This document shows, one piece after another, positions 42,001-53,892 of a stretch of 64,000 bases of DNA (its first letter is position 1; every line of letters begins with the position of its first letter). Under the pieces are notes generated by a model, which saw nothing but the letters and a program-made list of their open reading frames with translations, made no database searches and was not told the origin of the DNA. A program made the position numbers and the translations under genes. The stretch comes from Pseudopyrenochaeta lycopersici (lineage: Eukaryota > Ascomycota > Dothideomycetes > Pleosporales > Pseudopyrenochaetaceae): NCBI GenBank assembly GCA_003313425.1, contig NHZP01000013.1, positions 1,240,001-1,304,000 on the forward strand, in the 5' to 3' direction.

Positions 42001-42941
42001 TGCCTCTCCCTCCCGCCCATCACCCTGACTTCTGTAACCGTTCAGGCGTACGCACCCCCGACGCGTTTGCCGCCATTTCACCTCGAACGAAAACTCTGGC
42101 GGGTCCCTTCCCTCCTCCCCCAATCTTTTATCGTCGCCAGCCTGCTCCTTCATTGATCCCCTCCCCCTCTGCTCGACCCAAGCTCCGGCAAGCTCCGGCA
42201 TACATCACCGCGGAAAACAGGTATTGTTGGTGCGCGCGGAATTGTCTCGCGCTGGAGGGAAAACAATCGCTCATTTTTTTCGCCGAGCCATAGTCGCCTC
42301 TGCCCCGGACCATCTTCATCCACCCTCGTCCCCCCCAATCCCTTCCCCCAACTGCAGCACAGCTCCTGTCGCGGGTGTTTTGGTACCTAGCTGTCCAAGT
42401 GCGTTCCTGCCTCCACTTGGTCTATCCGCAGTGCCATCGGCTGAGGCTGAAAGTTGTGTGGGCCTCCGATCTGCAGCAGTCCCTGGTCTCTCGCGTGAAT
42501 TGCCGCGCGAGCCAGCCAAACCACCGCAGTAGTGCAGAGAAGGGCAATCTCATCACCTTTCTTACCCATCTCTCCGCAAGCCTACGCCCTTGCCACACTA
42601 CACCACTTTTTCTCAACCTCCCTACGCCCTGCGGGATCCTCTCAATTCCAATCGTGGAGTAGTCGCCATCGCCTACCATCTGCTTTTGCTGCTACACACT
42701 CTCTCCCTCTCACTTCCACCCCCACACGGCTCCACAAAGCTTCGTCGTGGGCCACCGTTCCCCCCCTCCCCCAATTCCCGACGTCTCTTGTGCAGCCCAC
42801 TCGCCGCATTAGCAGCTGTCACAAGCGTCACTCGAGCCCTGAGCCTCGTCGAATGAGATCATCGCCGTCGTCGTCATCATCATCATCAGCATCGACAATC
42901 GGTCGCGCCTTCTTCCACATCAACCCTCCAAACGCCACATC
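39066..42941. other. GC-rich gene-less region upstream of the C2H2 regulator
   Basis: 3.9 kb with many overlapping frames on all strands, none with protein character; these are expected from high GC. The last 900 bp are pyrimidine-rich and probably the long leader of the C2H2 gene. It contains a C17 run (41976-41992), a 10-bp tandem AAGCTCCGGC doublet (about 42179-42199) and a TCATCA trinucleotide run near 42873. Confidence 0.5.
41976..41992 (+). repeat. Poly-C homopolymer (C17)
   Basis: Seventeen consecutive C directly after CCCA, within the GC-rich leader region of the C2H2 regulator. Length may be inaccurate in the assembly. Confidence 0.8.
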
Positions 42942-45900
42942 ATGGACGGCGACCGCTTCCGCCAGCCCGGACTCGCACAGTACCCGTCGTTAGCCCAGCA
43001 ACAGTACAATGGCCAGCACAACCAGCTGCCCACCCTGCCGCCTCTCCACAGCGGCTCCCAGTATCCTTCGTTGTACGGCCACAACAGCAACCCGCAGACG
43101 CCCCAGCCGGGCACGCCTGTAACCTCTGCGCCCAATGCCAACTCCACCATGCCGCCGCTGCAGCACCCGCCGCTACGGCCCATCCAGCCCTCGCCCTCGT
43201 CGTACCTGCCCATGACCTCTGCATACTCGCAGGCGCCAATGCTCCCCACGGCAGCCGCCCTCTCCAACAACCAGCAGCTGCAGTCGGCCCAAGGCATGGG
43301 CCTGCAACACCCGTCGTTGTATCCTCATCCTCCCGTGCTCCCCAACCAGGAACCCGAGCCCGTCCACGTCGTCGGCCAGCAGGGAAGGCGCGGAGTCCTG
43401 CCCACACACCCAGGCCGGCCCGTCCCCGCCGCGGGCAAGGCTCCCACCACCGCCTCCAAAAACGCAGAGGGAAAGTACGAGTGTCCCCACTGCAACAAAA
43501 CATACCTGCACTTGAAACATCTCAAGCGCCATCTGCTGCGACGTGAGTATTCCTGTTTGCCAACCAAATGCCCAGCCACTGACGTTTCATAGACACGGGC
43601 GAGCGACCCTATCAGTGCCATCTGTGCAAAGATACCTTTAGTCGAAGCGACATCCTGAAGCGCCACTTTCAGAAATGCTCAATACGGAGAGGTAACCCGA
43701 CGGGCGCCAACCATCTGCAGCACGCCCAACAGCATCTGCAGAAGAACCGGCAGCCAAGCGGCGCCGAGCAAAACTCATACCTCAACCACATCGGCGGCAC
43801 CTCCATGTCCTACGCTGATGCAGGCTACACAATGGGCATGCCGCAGATGCCTGCTGTTGGCAACAATGGCTACAGCGACAACCTGCCGTCCATTGCCAAC
43901 CACCAATCAATGTCTGCCCGCACCTCGCGCTCCAACAGCCTGATACGCCCCGGCAGCGGCGTCGAGGAGAATCGCCGAAGCTTGTCCGCCATGGAGTTTG
44001 CCAACCCTCGAATGAACTTTAACGACTTCCGACCCGAAGGCGTCTCCAATGGCTACGCGCCGCAGCAAAACCAAAACACGTCTGCTGTAGCCGATGGTGG
44101 CAACCACTACGCCTACGACCATGCTGTGGCCAACAATGCCATGGCGCAGAATGGCATGCCTGTCAAGTCTGAGGGCCCCGACACCACATCCTACGGCGTC
44201 CCCACGATGCCGAACGTTGATGGCATCCCCAGCGGTCCGGATGGCGCGCTATGGCGGAACGCAGCGTTCAACGGCGACTCCCATCTTATGAACTCCAGCA
44301 CGGCAGGTGGCCCATATCAACCCAAATCGGCTGGTGTTCTGACCGGTACCTTTTAGTAGACCTCAGATGATACACCAAATGATACCTTGTTCGGGCTCTA
44401 CTCGCACCCTCCTGGTTTTGTCGACTCTTCCCCGATGCTCGAAAATTGGTTCCTCGGCCACTCGCACGCTGATCCCCTGCAGCACCTAGCACAAGCACTC
44501 TTGGCCTTTTGCTTCCCGAATTCGTCTTTGCTGCGCAACCACCGCTCCAGCGAGGCATACGCCTACGAAGGCCTCAAGAACATACTCACTAGCGATAATG
44601 TAAAGGCCTTTTTAGACGAATACAAACACTTCCATTCGCATTGGCCGCTTATCCATACCGCGACGTTCAACCCGCTCACCGCCAACCATGGGCTCGTTCT
44701 CGCAATGTGTTGCGTTGGCGCTGTCTATTCCGACAGGGTGGGCCCCAAGGACGTTCGCTGGCTCATGGAACTCGTCCGCGCAAGTGTCTTGAGGTCCAGT
44801 CAGGTGTACAAACTGGTCCACAACCCGCGCCACGCCATCGATTCGAATCATCCTTTGTCAGCCACTACAGAAGAGCTGCAGGCTTTGGTGCTTCTCCACT
44901 CTCTATTCTTGTGGCACGGTTCGCAAAAGCAGCGTCAGCAAGGGCGGGAGGAGTTTTGGGCTCTTGCAACTGTTGCGCGTCGTGTTGGATTACTGGAACC
45001 TCTCCGCCGCGACGGTCCAAACGCCAGCTTGCTGCATCAGCCTGGGCCATTGACTGGAGCCGAAGTGAACTCGTGGGACTGGACACTGTGGGTCGAAAAC
45101 GAGAAGCGAGTGAGATTGATGGCATACATCTTCTTGATCGACGCTTCATCGACGATTTTCTTCAACACCCAGCCGCAGTTTGACGTGTACGAGCTCAGAA
45201 TACCCTTGCCTGCTGATGATGCAGCTTGGGAAGCAAAGTCAGCAGAAGAATGTGCAGGTGCTTTGGGCTTGCGCGGAGAGGCAGCCCAAGTCAGGAATGA
45301 ATCTGGAAGTCGACGTGCAAAGCAGCTGGGTATGTCGGAAGCTTTGCAAGTTTTGTATGGGGCTGGTCGCGGATACTTTCCTGAGCGGGCCACCAATGTC
45401 TTTGGAAAGTTCAGTAAGTTTGACATCCTCCACCATGCCCCGGCACACATGGAGTACTTACATTATTCTGTTTCTAGTCCTCATACACGCGATTCATGTT
45501 CAGATCTACAATATTCAGCGACAAATGCTGCGACGAATCTCCTCGAGCGGCACCACTACGCCTCAATCCCAATCTAGCAGCCCTTCAACGCCCGTGAGTG
45601 GCGTCCACGAACACGCGCAGCAACTACTTCGATCCACGGTCAGCGCGCTCGAACTGTGGAAGGCATGCTGGGATACAGATCTTTCAATCCAGTTCATGCC
45701 AAACCAACGTCGACGCGGTTTTTGTAGAGACGGAGTTCACTTTTACTTTCTTGCACAAATCTTCCTCCGAAAGTCCCGATCCGAAGACTGGGCTGCACCC
45801 GCAGACATTCGTTGCCAACATGTCTTCAATCTGTTGAAGCAAATCAGGGCCCATGTTGCTTCAGACTCTGCTCAGAAAGGCATCGACATTGGATCCATGA

Positions 45901-45980
45901 CTACTGTCGCCGACGACTACGGCATAGCAGATGTTACTTTGAATATGAAGCGTTTATTCACGCCTCTTGAACAACAGTGA
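42942..45980 (+). CDS. C2H2 zinc-finger transcription factor with fungal-specific TF domain
   Basis: A nuclear regulator of 954 residues from four exons: 42942-43542, 43593-44306, 44367-45413 and 45478-45980. The introns are 50, 60 and 64 nt, and every junction keeps phase, joining what otherwise look like two separate genes. Residues 1-170 are Pro/Gln/Ser-rich. Finger 1 is C181-x2-C184...H197-x3-H201. Finger 2 is C209-x2-C212...H225-x3-C229, ending in Cys rather than His. The basic KCSIRRGNPTGANHL follows. The C-terminal half is a fungal_trans-like helical domain (HFHSHWPLIHTATFNPL, LVLAMCCVGAVYSDR, KRVRLMAYIFLIDASSTIFF, IHAIHVQIYNIQRQM). Target genes are unknown and I cannot name the orthologue. 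Confidence 0.92.
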
Positions 45981-48900
45981 GCATGTCACGATCAATCTCA
46001 GTTTCTCCGACCAACCGCAAACATCGACATTCTGGCTGAAGCAGCCATCTCCAAACCTCCAATCATCAACATCGAACGAGCCAAAAACCATCTACTATCA
46101 CCAGCCCTTACCTGGTATCATCGGTGTATCATCATCATCCAATCTACTGGAAAATCACCATCCATGTTCACTGTTTTTCGGCCCAGCACAACTTGCGTTG
46201 CTGGGTCCTGCATCTGCAAGGGAGTTCTTGGGATCAACCTGAGCACGTCAGTCGAGTGACATGCACAGCATCACGAAATTTTCCGGTGGCCTTTTCTTTT
46301 TACGACTTTCCTATCCATTTATCGAAAAAGCATTAGATATTTCACCTCAAGGCGTGCATTTGCCTGGCGCAAGTAAACGCCATCGAGGCAACCCGACTAC
46401 GGGCCAATAGACGGCAGCAGAGCATGACGGATCCATCGGCTACTTCTTCAGAATATCGAAGAGTTGTAGCGCAGATTAGATTGTGTGGGAATATGTGTCT
46501 TTCGGTTTCGGTGTATATGACTTTCGTCCGTACCTTTTTTTCCTTTTACTCTTTCGGTTCATTGCATGGATGGCGCACCTGGTTGGGAGATAAGAAATTT
46601 AGAACAGGTGCATTGGATGTCGGGCCCCAAACCGCCCTACAAAAGTAGTTGAATGATATACCGTTTACTTCTTGACCATGTCTAGTTTGAAGTGAGAGAC
46701 ATGAAGTCGAGTGACTGTTTTCAAGTCCGATAGCCACGAAGGGCGATGTTTTGATGTTGGGATTTTAACTAGAGATGCCTCATTCGTCAGTCCCGAATCA
46801 CCATCCCACACTACTCTGCCTATGATTGCACAGAAGAAAAAGTGGACACATTCTAAACCTCTCAACAGCCATCCTCGGCACTTTTCTCAAGACAACCACA
46901 ACCAGACACGACGACCTCAACCGCTAACATCGCGCCGCGTCAGCTTTATCTAGACCATATCCGCATGCGCCACGATCGGCACGTCGTAACGCGAATCACC
47001 CACCATGCTCGTTGGAGAAGGCCAACCTCTGCTTCGCTGATTCGCTACCTGCAAATACGGGCTAGGGCATGAGGGAAGCACTTGTCTGCGAATAGCTGTT
47101 GGAGAATGGGCTAAGTGACGGTGGTGTCGTGTGGTGCCGGGGGGGGGGGGGACTAGTGGCGGACGAGATTGTCAGGTCAGGACCGGACAGGATAGGACGG
47201 GAGAGGGAAATTGGGTGCTGGGAGACGGAGGTGCTAGGAGACGGAGGTGCTAGGAGACGGAGGTGCTAGGAGACGGAGGTGCTAGGAGACGGAGGTGCTA
47301 GGAGACGGAGGTGCTAGGAGACGGAGGTGCTAGGAGACGGAGGTGCTAGGAGACGGAGGTGCTAAGAGACGGAGGTGCTAAGAGACGGAGGTGCTAGGAG
47401 ACGTTGTACTGGGAACAGTGGAGCAAATGTCAGTGACACGTTCGAATAGGCTTTCGATACTAACACGTTCCCCCAATTCCACGGGTTCCAACTTCTTGCC
47501 TGCCCCGCGCCGCAAGATATCTCGCTCTCTTGGTATGTCCGTGACTTTGCTAAGAGCATAGTAGAGTTGGAGATAGATTTCCGACGAGGGGGTTTACAAA
47601 CACTGTTTTCTCTCGACACGGGGGGGTCGGGTGGTGCCACGATCCGAATGTCGAGTCTCGCCGGCTGGGTCCCGTGCTTGCTTCATTTCGTAGAGTGCGC
47701 TTGACAGGCGGTACCATGTCTGTATTTTGGCTCCAGAGGTCTGGTCTTCGCTCCGCGGGTCCGCCCGCGGAACGGGTAGAAATTGTGCGGGTGAGGAGTG
47801 GTTCTATCGTGTGCTGTGGGGGGTTTTTTTTGGGTACCTGCTATGTTTGGCTAATGCAGGGCCGTTGATTTGAAAAAAAGGGGGGTTATATTTTTATCAC
47901 TTAGGATAGTGGTATGTATTTTCTTCAGTGAAACACTAGATTAGGTACTGCTAATATCTGTCGATACAAGCTCCATGGTTGAATGAGTGAGAAAACATGG
48001 TGTAAACAGTATTTCGATCATTTAGATACCCGGGCTCTCCAGCTGACGCCGATTGAGATGCATAAAATATGTCTCTGTGTATAATTGACCTGGTTCGTGG
48101 TCATTGGAACAGAATAAAGCAGACGCGTTGAGTAATTTCAACATAACCTTGGCTGGGTTCCCTTGTTCTGGGACTTGGACTGTGCTGTTTGTGAACCTAA
48201 GTTATCACATCACACTGCTGGTACAATTAACGTTGTAGTGATCTCATTAAAGTTTTGGTTGGTAGCATGGTTGAACTGATTAGTGATATCGCGTCCAAGA
48301 ATGCTGAGCCGGGTAACTTTGCCAAGTCTCTTGTGTACATCGGAGTGCACCTGCATTGTCGACCCTTCTGTCGTGTTCGAATTGCCGAATAAAGAACCCG
48401 AGCACTTGCAGACATTACTGGCCATGCATATTCCACGTGTGTTTCATGTCCACGGTCGCATGTGAAATCACTAACGATCGAGGTATCTCACTTATGGGAC
48501 GAGGTTGTAAGGGTCTTGTTGTGCGAAGGTGCGTCTATTCAAAAGTTCTCTCCAGTACTGGAAAGAGATATTTGTCTCGATCGGTGAGCCGGAATTATAT
48601 GTCTTCGTTGATCAACTCTTGAGTTGCTTTATTGAGCTTTGGAGTATACCTCTCTACACCTCTTACACAAGCTTACACACCAAAATGACTTCACCTATGA
48701 CACAAAACCTTGTCACTAACACCTTGTCAAAGATAAACTTAAGCCCTTGGTCGTCAACTCACTACACCTATACATCAAATAGCTCAAGACTGCTTGTTCC
48801 CTTAGACATCGCAGATCTTAACGAAGCACTGTTCATCGCTCAATATTCGCATCCACTTTCAAAAACGCCGATCACGAGCTGAGGGATAAATTAGAACTAA

Positions 48901-49660
48901 CACTGTGTCCATACCAGTATTTGCACAGGTAGTTGGGAAAGAAACCTTACCGAACCTAGAGCCTGGCTAGTAGAGTTGCGTGTGCTTTGGACACTCTGCG
49001 CTTGAGTAGCGGAAGCGGGAGTACACATGCATAATCCGCGCAACGTGAATGCACATGACTTCAGTAGTGAAGAATTCCACTCTGGGTCGAGAAAAACACT
49101 TTTCGCTGATAGAGATAGCCTCGTAAAACGTGGCTTGCGGCAAACGCATATGGCGACTTTTTCAAGAAGCAATAAGGCATCTGATGGCGGGCTTTGACAT
49201 CGCTATCAAAGCTTCTAAAGAAGCGGTGCCTCATCTAGCAGTCGAAATTGCTTAGAAAGGGAAATACGATATAGTTGAAGACAAAGAGAGGCGGCTGTGC
49301 AACATATACTTTGTGGCGTCGGAAATTCTTGTTGCGTGGAATGCCCGGCGATGGAGAAGTGGGAAGGTGAACTGAATTGAAACATGATGAAAGCACTCAA
49401 AGTATGGCACAACGTGACTTGCCTGGCAATATGCATGCGTCATCTTTGTTGCGGAGCCTGATCATCTTCGACAATTAACTCTTTGCGCATGCTTGTGGCG
49501 TTACTTCGACATTTAGCTCCATCCACACGCCTCAGCCTTGTGGTTAGGGCGTTGGCTCAGCTTCCCCTGCATAGCAATAGTTGAATACACATGTCTTTCC
49601 TTCGCTGCTCTCTCTCTTTCTCTCTCTCTGTCATTGTCGTTCTTTTGTTATACGTCAATC
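45981..49660. other. Gene-less stretch with minisatellite
   Basis: 3.7 kb: the 3' flank of the C2H2 gene, a G13 run (47139-47151), a 16-bp minisatellite, then AT-rich sequence. A 66-codon frame from the ATG at 48685 is not convincing. A CT-rich tract at about 49606-49630 precedes the next gene. Confidence 0.5.
47215..47403 (+). repeat. 16-bp minisatellite, about 11.8 copies
   Basis: Tandem copies of GTGCTAGGAGACGGAG. The first copy has GTGCTGGG and the tenth and eleventh have GTGCTAAG; the others are identical and the last is cut at GACG. The near-identity suggests recent expansion or homogenisation. It lies in non-coding sequence, and the unit length is not a multiple of three. Confidence 0.97.
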
Positions 49661-51570
49661 ATGGTGCTAGAGGTCGCTGCTGCTATCATCGGCATTCTAG
49701 TGGCGGCCGGCAAGGTTGCCGAAACGCTGGGGCTTGTCGTTTCAGCCTTGAAAGACACCACCAAATCCGCTGCCGCCGTCCTCTCCGAAATCAACACTTC
49801 GAGAATCATCCTAGTAACACTGCAGACATTCTTCGACGATTTAGCCGCAACGCCACGAAGACGCAGGCAATTGATCCAGATTGATCAGCTGGTCACCGCG
49901 CTTACAGATGGAGTTCTACTCTTTTCTGAGCTGGAAGCACTCGTCATCCGGCTCGACAATCCTGACTTTGCTTTACCGAAGCGCATGCAATGGGCATGGA
50001 ATGACAAAGAGTTTGCATCGCTCATATCACGGCTCCAAAACTTCAAGGCTTCTATCAGCGTGATGCTGAACATACTCCAATGGTGAGTACCTCTATGCAA
50101 AGGCCTGTTCAAGGCTGATTAGAGATATTTAGCGAATCCGATAGGGAAGCTGAACGGAATCGCCAAGAGCTACTGTCGATTACAAAGGACCTTTTGAAAA
50201 GCAATCTAGAGCTGTCGAGACGAATAGCGTTTCTTGAGGACTGTTTTGATACAAGGAACTCTGTACGGATGCTTCGGCCGGCTAGCCTTTTGTCGACCCC
50301 AAAGTATGGTCAGGATAATGCTAACAATATGCTTCGTGAGACAAACAAGAGGATTTCTTCAATACGGCCGGAAGATATGCCCAACTTCCAATTTGAGAGC
50401 GATCTCGATGCCTCAAGAGTATATCGCAAGATTCAGAGACAAACAGCAGATTATTCGTTTCGGAGCTCGAACGTCTTATCTCACGCCTGGTCTGCACTAT
50501 CTGACATCAGTCTGTCAGACATCTCGATGATTTCCGTGGTTGCACTGCCTCTGAGGCTCGACGACATTACCAATGTGCATCACTATACATTCCAGGAACC
50601 AGAGCCCAAAATCGAACACACTACAGCTCACTCAAGAATCGATTCACCATTAGAGCTCAACAGAAGCACTTTAGACCATTCACCTCCAACGAAGCCGGTG
50701 GGTTCCGTGAGCTTGTCCGGTAGCACACCGCTTGGCTCGCCTAAAGCCGAGTATCGGCTATCGACGCAACTTAGACTCATTGTCAAAGGGGCCCCGGAGG
50801 CTGAGATCAATAGTCTAGTCATGAAAGTTGGTAGCCTTGTATAGTTATCACACAGTCATATTGATACTAAAATTCGTCAGTTTGCAAGCCCATCTTACCT
50901 ACAAAGCGACACTCCTAGTATGTTCAACTCCTTCGAGAAGATATGTGAGGTCGATGGCATTTCAGTCCGATTAGATATTGAAGTCCTAAGTGACATCCCG
51001 GGCTATTATGCAGTCGGACTGATTGATGGCCACTTGAACAACGGAGATCTCTACATGTTCGTCTACAGCATTAAATCACGAAACTCATTCCACTATGTTA
51101 ATGAACGCTCCCGCCAAGTTTACCAATATAAAGAGAAAGATGATCTTCCGATGATTATTGTTGCGAACCACCATAGCAACTATACATGCAGAGAAGTGTT
51201 TGCCGAGGAAAGGCAAAAGCTTGCACAGAACATTGGCTGCGCATCTTGTGAAGTCTATGGGGGTGACGTGTCTTCCCTCCAACAAGCCCTCTACGATCTC
51301 ATTCGCAAAAAGTGGGCGCGTGAAAGGGAGGAGCAGGACGAGGCGGCGCGTGAAAAGGAGTTGCGAGACAAGCAGAGGCAAGAGACGTGGAGGCAACAAG
51401 CAGAAGAAATTAAAAAAGAAATAATGCGAGAACAGAGGGGTTTTTTAAGGAAACAGGTTTTGAGGCGTGACAAGCGTTCCGACAAGCCATCGCCAAAATC
51501 GGGTCCATCAACTCGGAAAGGTTCTACAGACTGGCCCTTGGAGAGGATCGCAGAGGCCGGTTGGATTTGA
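49661..51570 (+). CDS. Helo-like N-terminal protein with degenerate Ras-like domain
   Basis: A 601-residue protein, three exons: 49661-50082, 50133-50826 and 50881-51570 (the second intron has donor GTTGGT). Residues 1-110 match the fungal N-terminal domain of STAND-type proteins (Helo-like): VLEVAAAIIGILVAAGKVAE, then hydrophobic helices. The middle is a linker with SSIRPEDMPNFQFESDLDAS. Residues about 355-515 follow the Ras fold: QLRLIVKG at the first strand, GDLYMFVYSIKSRNSFHYV like the post-switch region, KDDLPMIIVAN before the G4 site, and a final helix. The nucleotide motifs are lost: no GKS in the P-loop (APEAEINS), DIPGY in place of DTAGQ at 410, NHHS in place of NKxD at 468. A charged coiled coil (about 515-560) ends it. 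The start is chosen at the ATG giving the domain. Confidence 0.82.
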
Positions 51571-52239
51571 TCCCTCGTGCTGTTCTATCTGAGAGGATAT
51601 CTTTGCTCGCACTATGTACCCTAGTTATCCCAAGGCATAGGTGGCTTCGCGATCATGTCAGCAAGCTTGAAGTAGTATCATCATTCCGGGGTGATTCAGT
51701 TTCTGTTTATAATGGCTATCAATCGCTCAGGGTGACTATCCCCTCAGCTAGATTAGGAACGTGCACCATGTATACAAATGACTACCAAATGCAATATCAC
51801 AACAGCTGTAAGCTGGTCAAGATGTAGACGTGGTTGAATACCTTTGACAGCTTGTACTTTCGGTTTACACTCAGGAATCGATTTCTAGTGCCCCAATCGT
51901 ACCATCCTCGAGCCGAGAGTGCCATTGCACAACGCGAAGGATATTGTTCATCGCCACGTCAACTCACTGGATCTAGGTCGTAACTGGGTGGGTTGAATAT
52001 GTAATGCCATTCCTGTATAGACGTTGAAGTCTTGAAGTCTTTACTTTAGTGTAGCCGATGTAGTCAGATGAATGCTCTTTTCCAAAAAAAAATCGTCCTC
52101 TCCATGTCCATGCACCGTAAACTCCATCGCTCTTCCGTTTCACATGCTATCCGTTCCGTCAACTCATCTTCTTGGGTTTTGTCAATCACTACGACCACCA
52201 TTACACTCTACATTTTGCTTCTCATAACTTCCGATCCGT
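51571..52239. other. Intergenic between convergent genes
   Basis: About 670 bp, the 3' flanks of the Helo-like gene and CBS. The frame at 51561-51827 overlaps the upstream stop and has no protein character. Confidence 0.5.
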
Positions 52240-53892
52240 CTACGAGCTGCCATTCAGCGCACCGTTTCTGACCATCCAAGTGAGCAAATCAACCTTGGTA
52301 ACCACAGCCACAGCCCTTGGCTCCCCATCAACCCTCTCGGTAACTACTGCTGCACTGTTCCACTCGAAAAACTTATTCAGATCGGTCAAGCTGGTCTCCT
52401 TTGTAATTTCCACAAACTCCCTCCTTGATCCCTTCTTGGTGCCTTCGCCCGTTCCATCGAGCTGGAGTCTGCCAAGATCTTTGACGACTTCGTTTAGCTT
52501 GCGGAAGTCAAACATGACGTCCTCAACGGGTGACTTGGGAGAAGCACGGCCGGAACCGATGTAGGAGAGCAGGTTACCAAGCGTGACTAGCCCCACGAGG
52601 CGAGCTTTGCCGGCCGTCGAGTATGTGCTTACGGGGAGCTGGTCAAAGCCCTTCTCGCGCATAGTTTCAATGGCTTCACTGCAAGGCGAGTTTGTAGGAA
52701 TCGTGGTGACAGGCTTCAGACGCAGGGAGGCGATTGTTGCCCCATGGAAAGCATCCGCTTTCTTGTTTGAGGAATGACGCCGTGAAATCTGGGCACCGTT
52801 GCTGTTGGGTGTAATTGGGGGCGTAGGAGGCAGGAGGTCGTTGGCTGCGAGCCAGTCGTCGTCAACAAACTATTCCATGTTAGTTTTATGTATTTAAAAA
52901 TCGGGGGGCATGGAACGGACCTTGCTGAGATAACTTCGAATACTATCTGGCAGTATCACGACGACGACATCATCCTCACCAAGATTTAAGTCCTTTACCG
53001 CTTCAACTGCTGCTGCCATGGCGCTACCAGAGGATCCACCACACAAGATTCCCTCCTCAGAGATTAGTCTACGCGCATACTGGAACGATGCTCGATCGTC
53101 CGTCTTGTACCACTTGTCGACAATCTTCTGCTCCAAAACCTCTGGGACGAAGTCGTAACCAATTCCTTCTACCTTGTATCCTTCATTTATATGCTCATCG
53201 TTCAGGGAAGCTGGCACCGCAAGGATACTGCCATGGGGATCTGCCGCAATAATCTTGATATCCTTGTTGTGTTTCTTCAGGCCCCGTGCAAGCCCTGTGA
53301 TGGTACCGCCAGTACCAGCACCCGCAACGAGGACGGTGACTTTGCCGTCTGTCTGGGTCCAAACCTCCTCTGCGGTGCCGAACTCGTGTGCAAGGGGGTT
53401 GTCGGGGTTGGAGTATTGGTCGAGAATATGGGCGTTTGGCAGTTCTTTCACCAACCGCCTTGCAACACCAATATGGCTCTCCGGGCTGTCCCATGCTGCA
53501 CTCGTCGGTGTCCTTATGATCTCCGCACCGAGCGCCTTCAACACAGCCACCTTTTCCGGACTCATCTTCTCTGGCAGCGTGATGATGGTCTTGTAACCCT
53601 TCACTGCAGCGACAAGCGCAAGGCCAATGCCCGTGTTGCCAGAAGTAGGCTCAATGAGGGTGTCGCCAGGCTTTATGCGTCCGCTCTTCTCAGCCGCTTT
53701 GATCATGCGCAGAGCAATGCGGTCCTTGACTGAGCCGCCAGCATTGAAGGCCTCGATCTTTGCGTAGACAGTCGCACGGATTCCGAGAGACTGTGGAATC
53801 TTATTCAAGCGCACGAGGGGCGTGTTGCCGATGTTTTGTGTTATGTCGTCCATGACCACTGGGGGGATGGCGGGGCGCGTTTTGGTAGACAT
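52240..53892 (-). CDS. CYS4: Cystathionine beta-synthase
   Basis: A PLP enzyme joining serine and homocysteine to cystathionine in transsulfuration. Two exons, 53892-52921 and 52869-52240, 533 residues; the 51-nt intron has donor GTCCGT. The start at 53892 gives [20 protein letters not shown], directly before the fold, with no heme-binding N-terminus, as in yeast. The PLP lysine is K56 ([13 protein letters not shown]). [20 protein letters not shown] and [14 protein letters not shown] form the cofactor pocket. The C-terminal part carries paired CBS-domain sequence ([34 protein letters not shown]), and a weaker second repeat ends [18 protein letters not shown]. All catalytic residues I can place are present. 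Confidence 0.95.

Noticed and set aside
43805..44356. Apparent separate end of the C2H2 gene at the stop near 44354
   Set aside because: A 60-nt GT-AG intron (44307-44366) removes the stop and joins the fungal TF domain in phase.
48685..48882. 66-codon frame beginning MTSPMTQNLV
   Set aside because: No signal, domain or neighbour support in an otherwise empty region.
51561..51827. Frame overlapping the end of the Helo-like gene
   Set aside because: Begins inside the upstream coding region in another frame, with no protein character.
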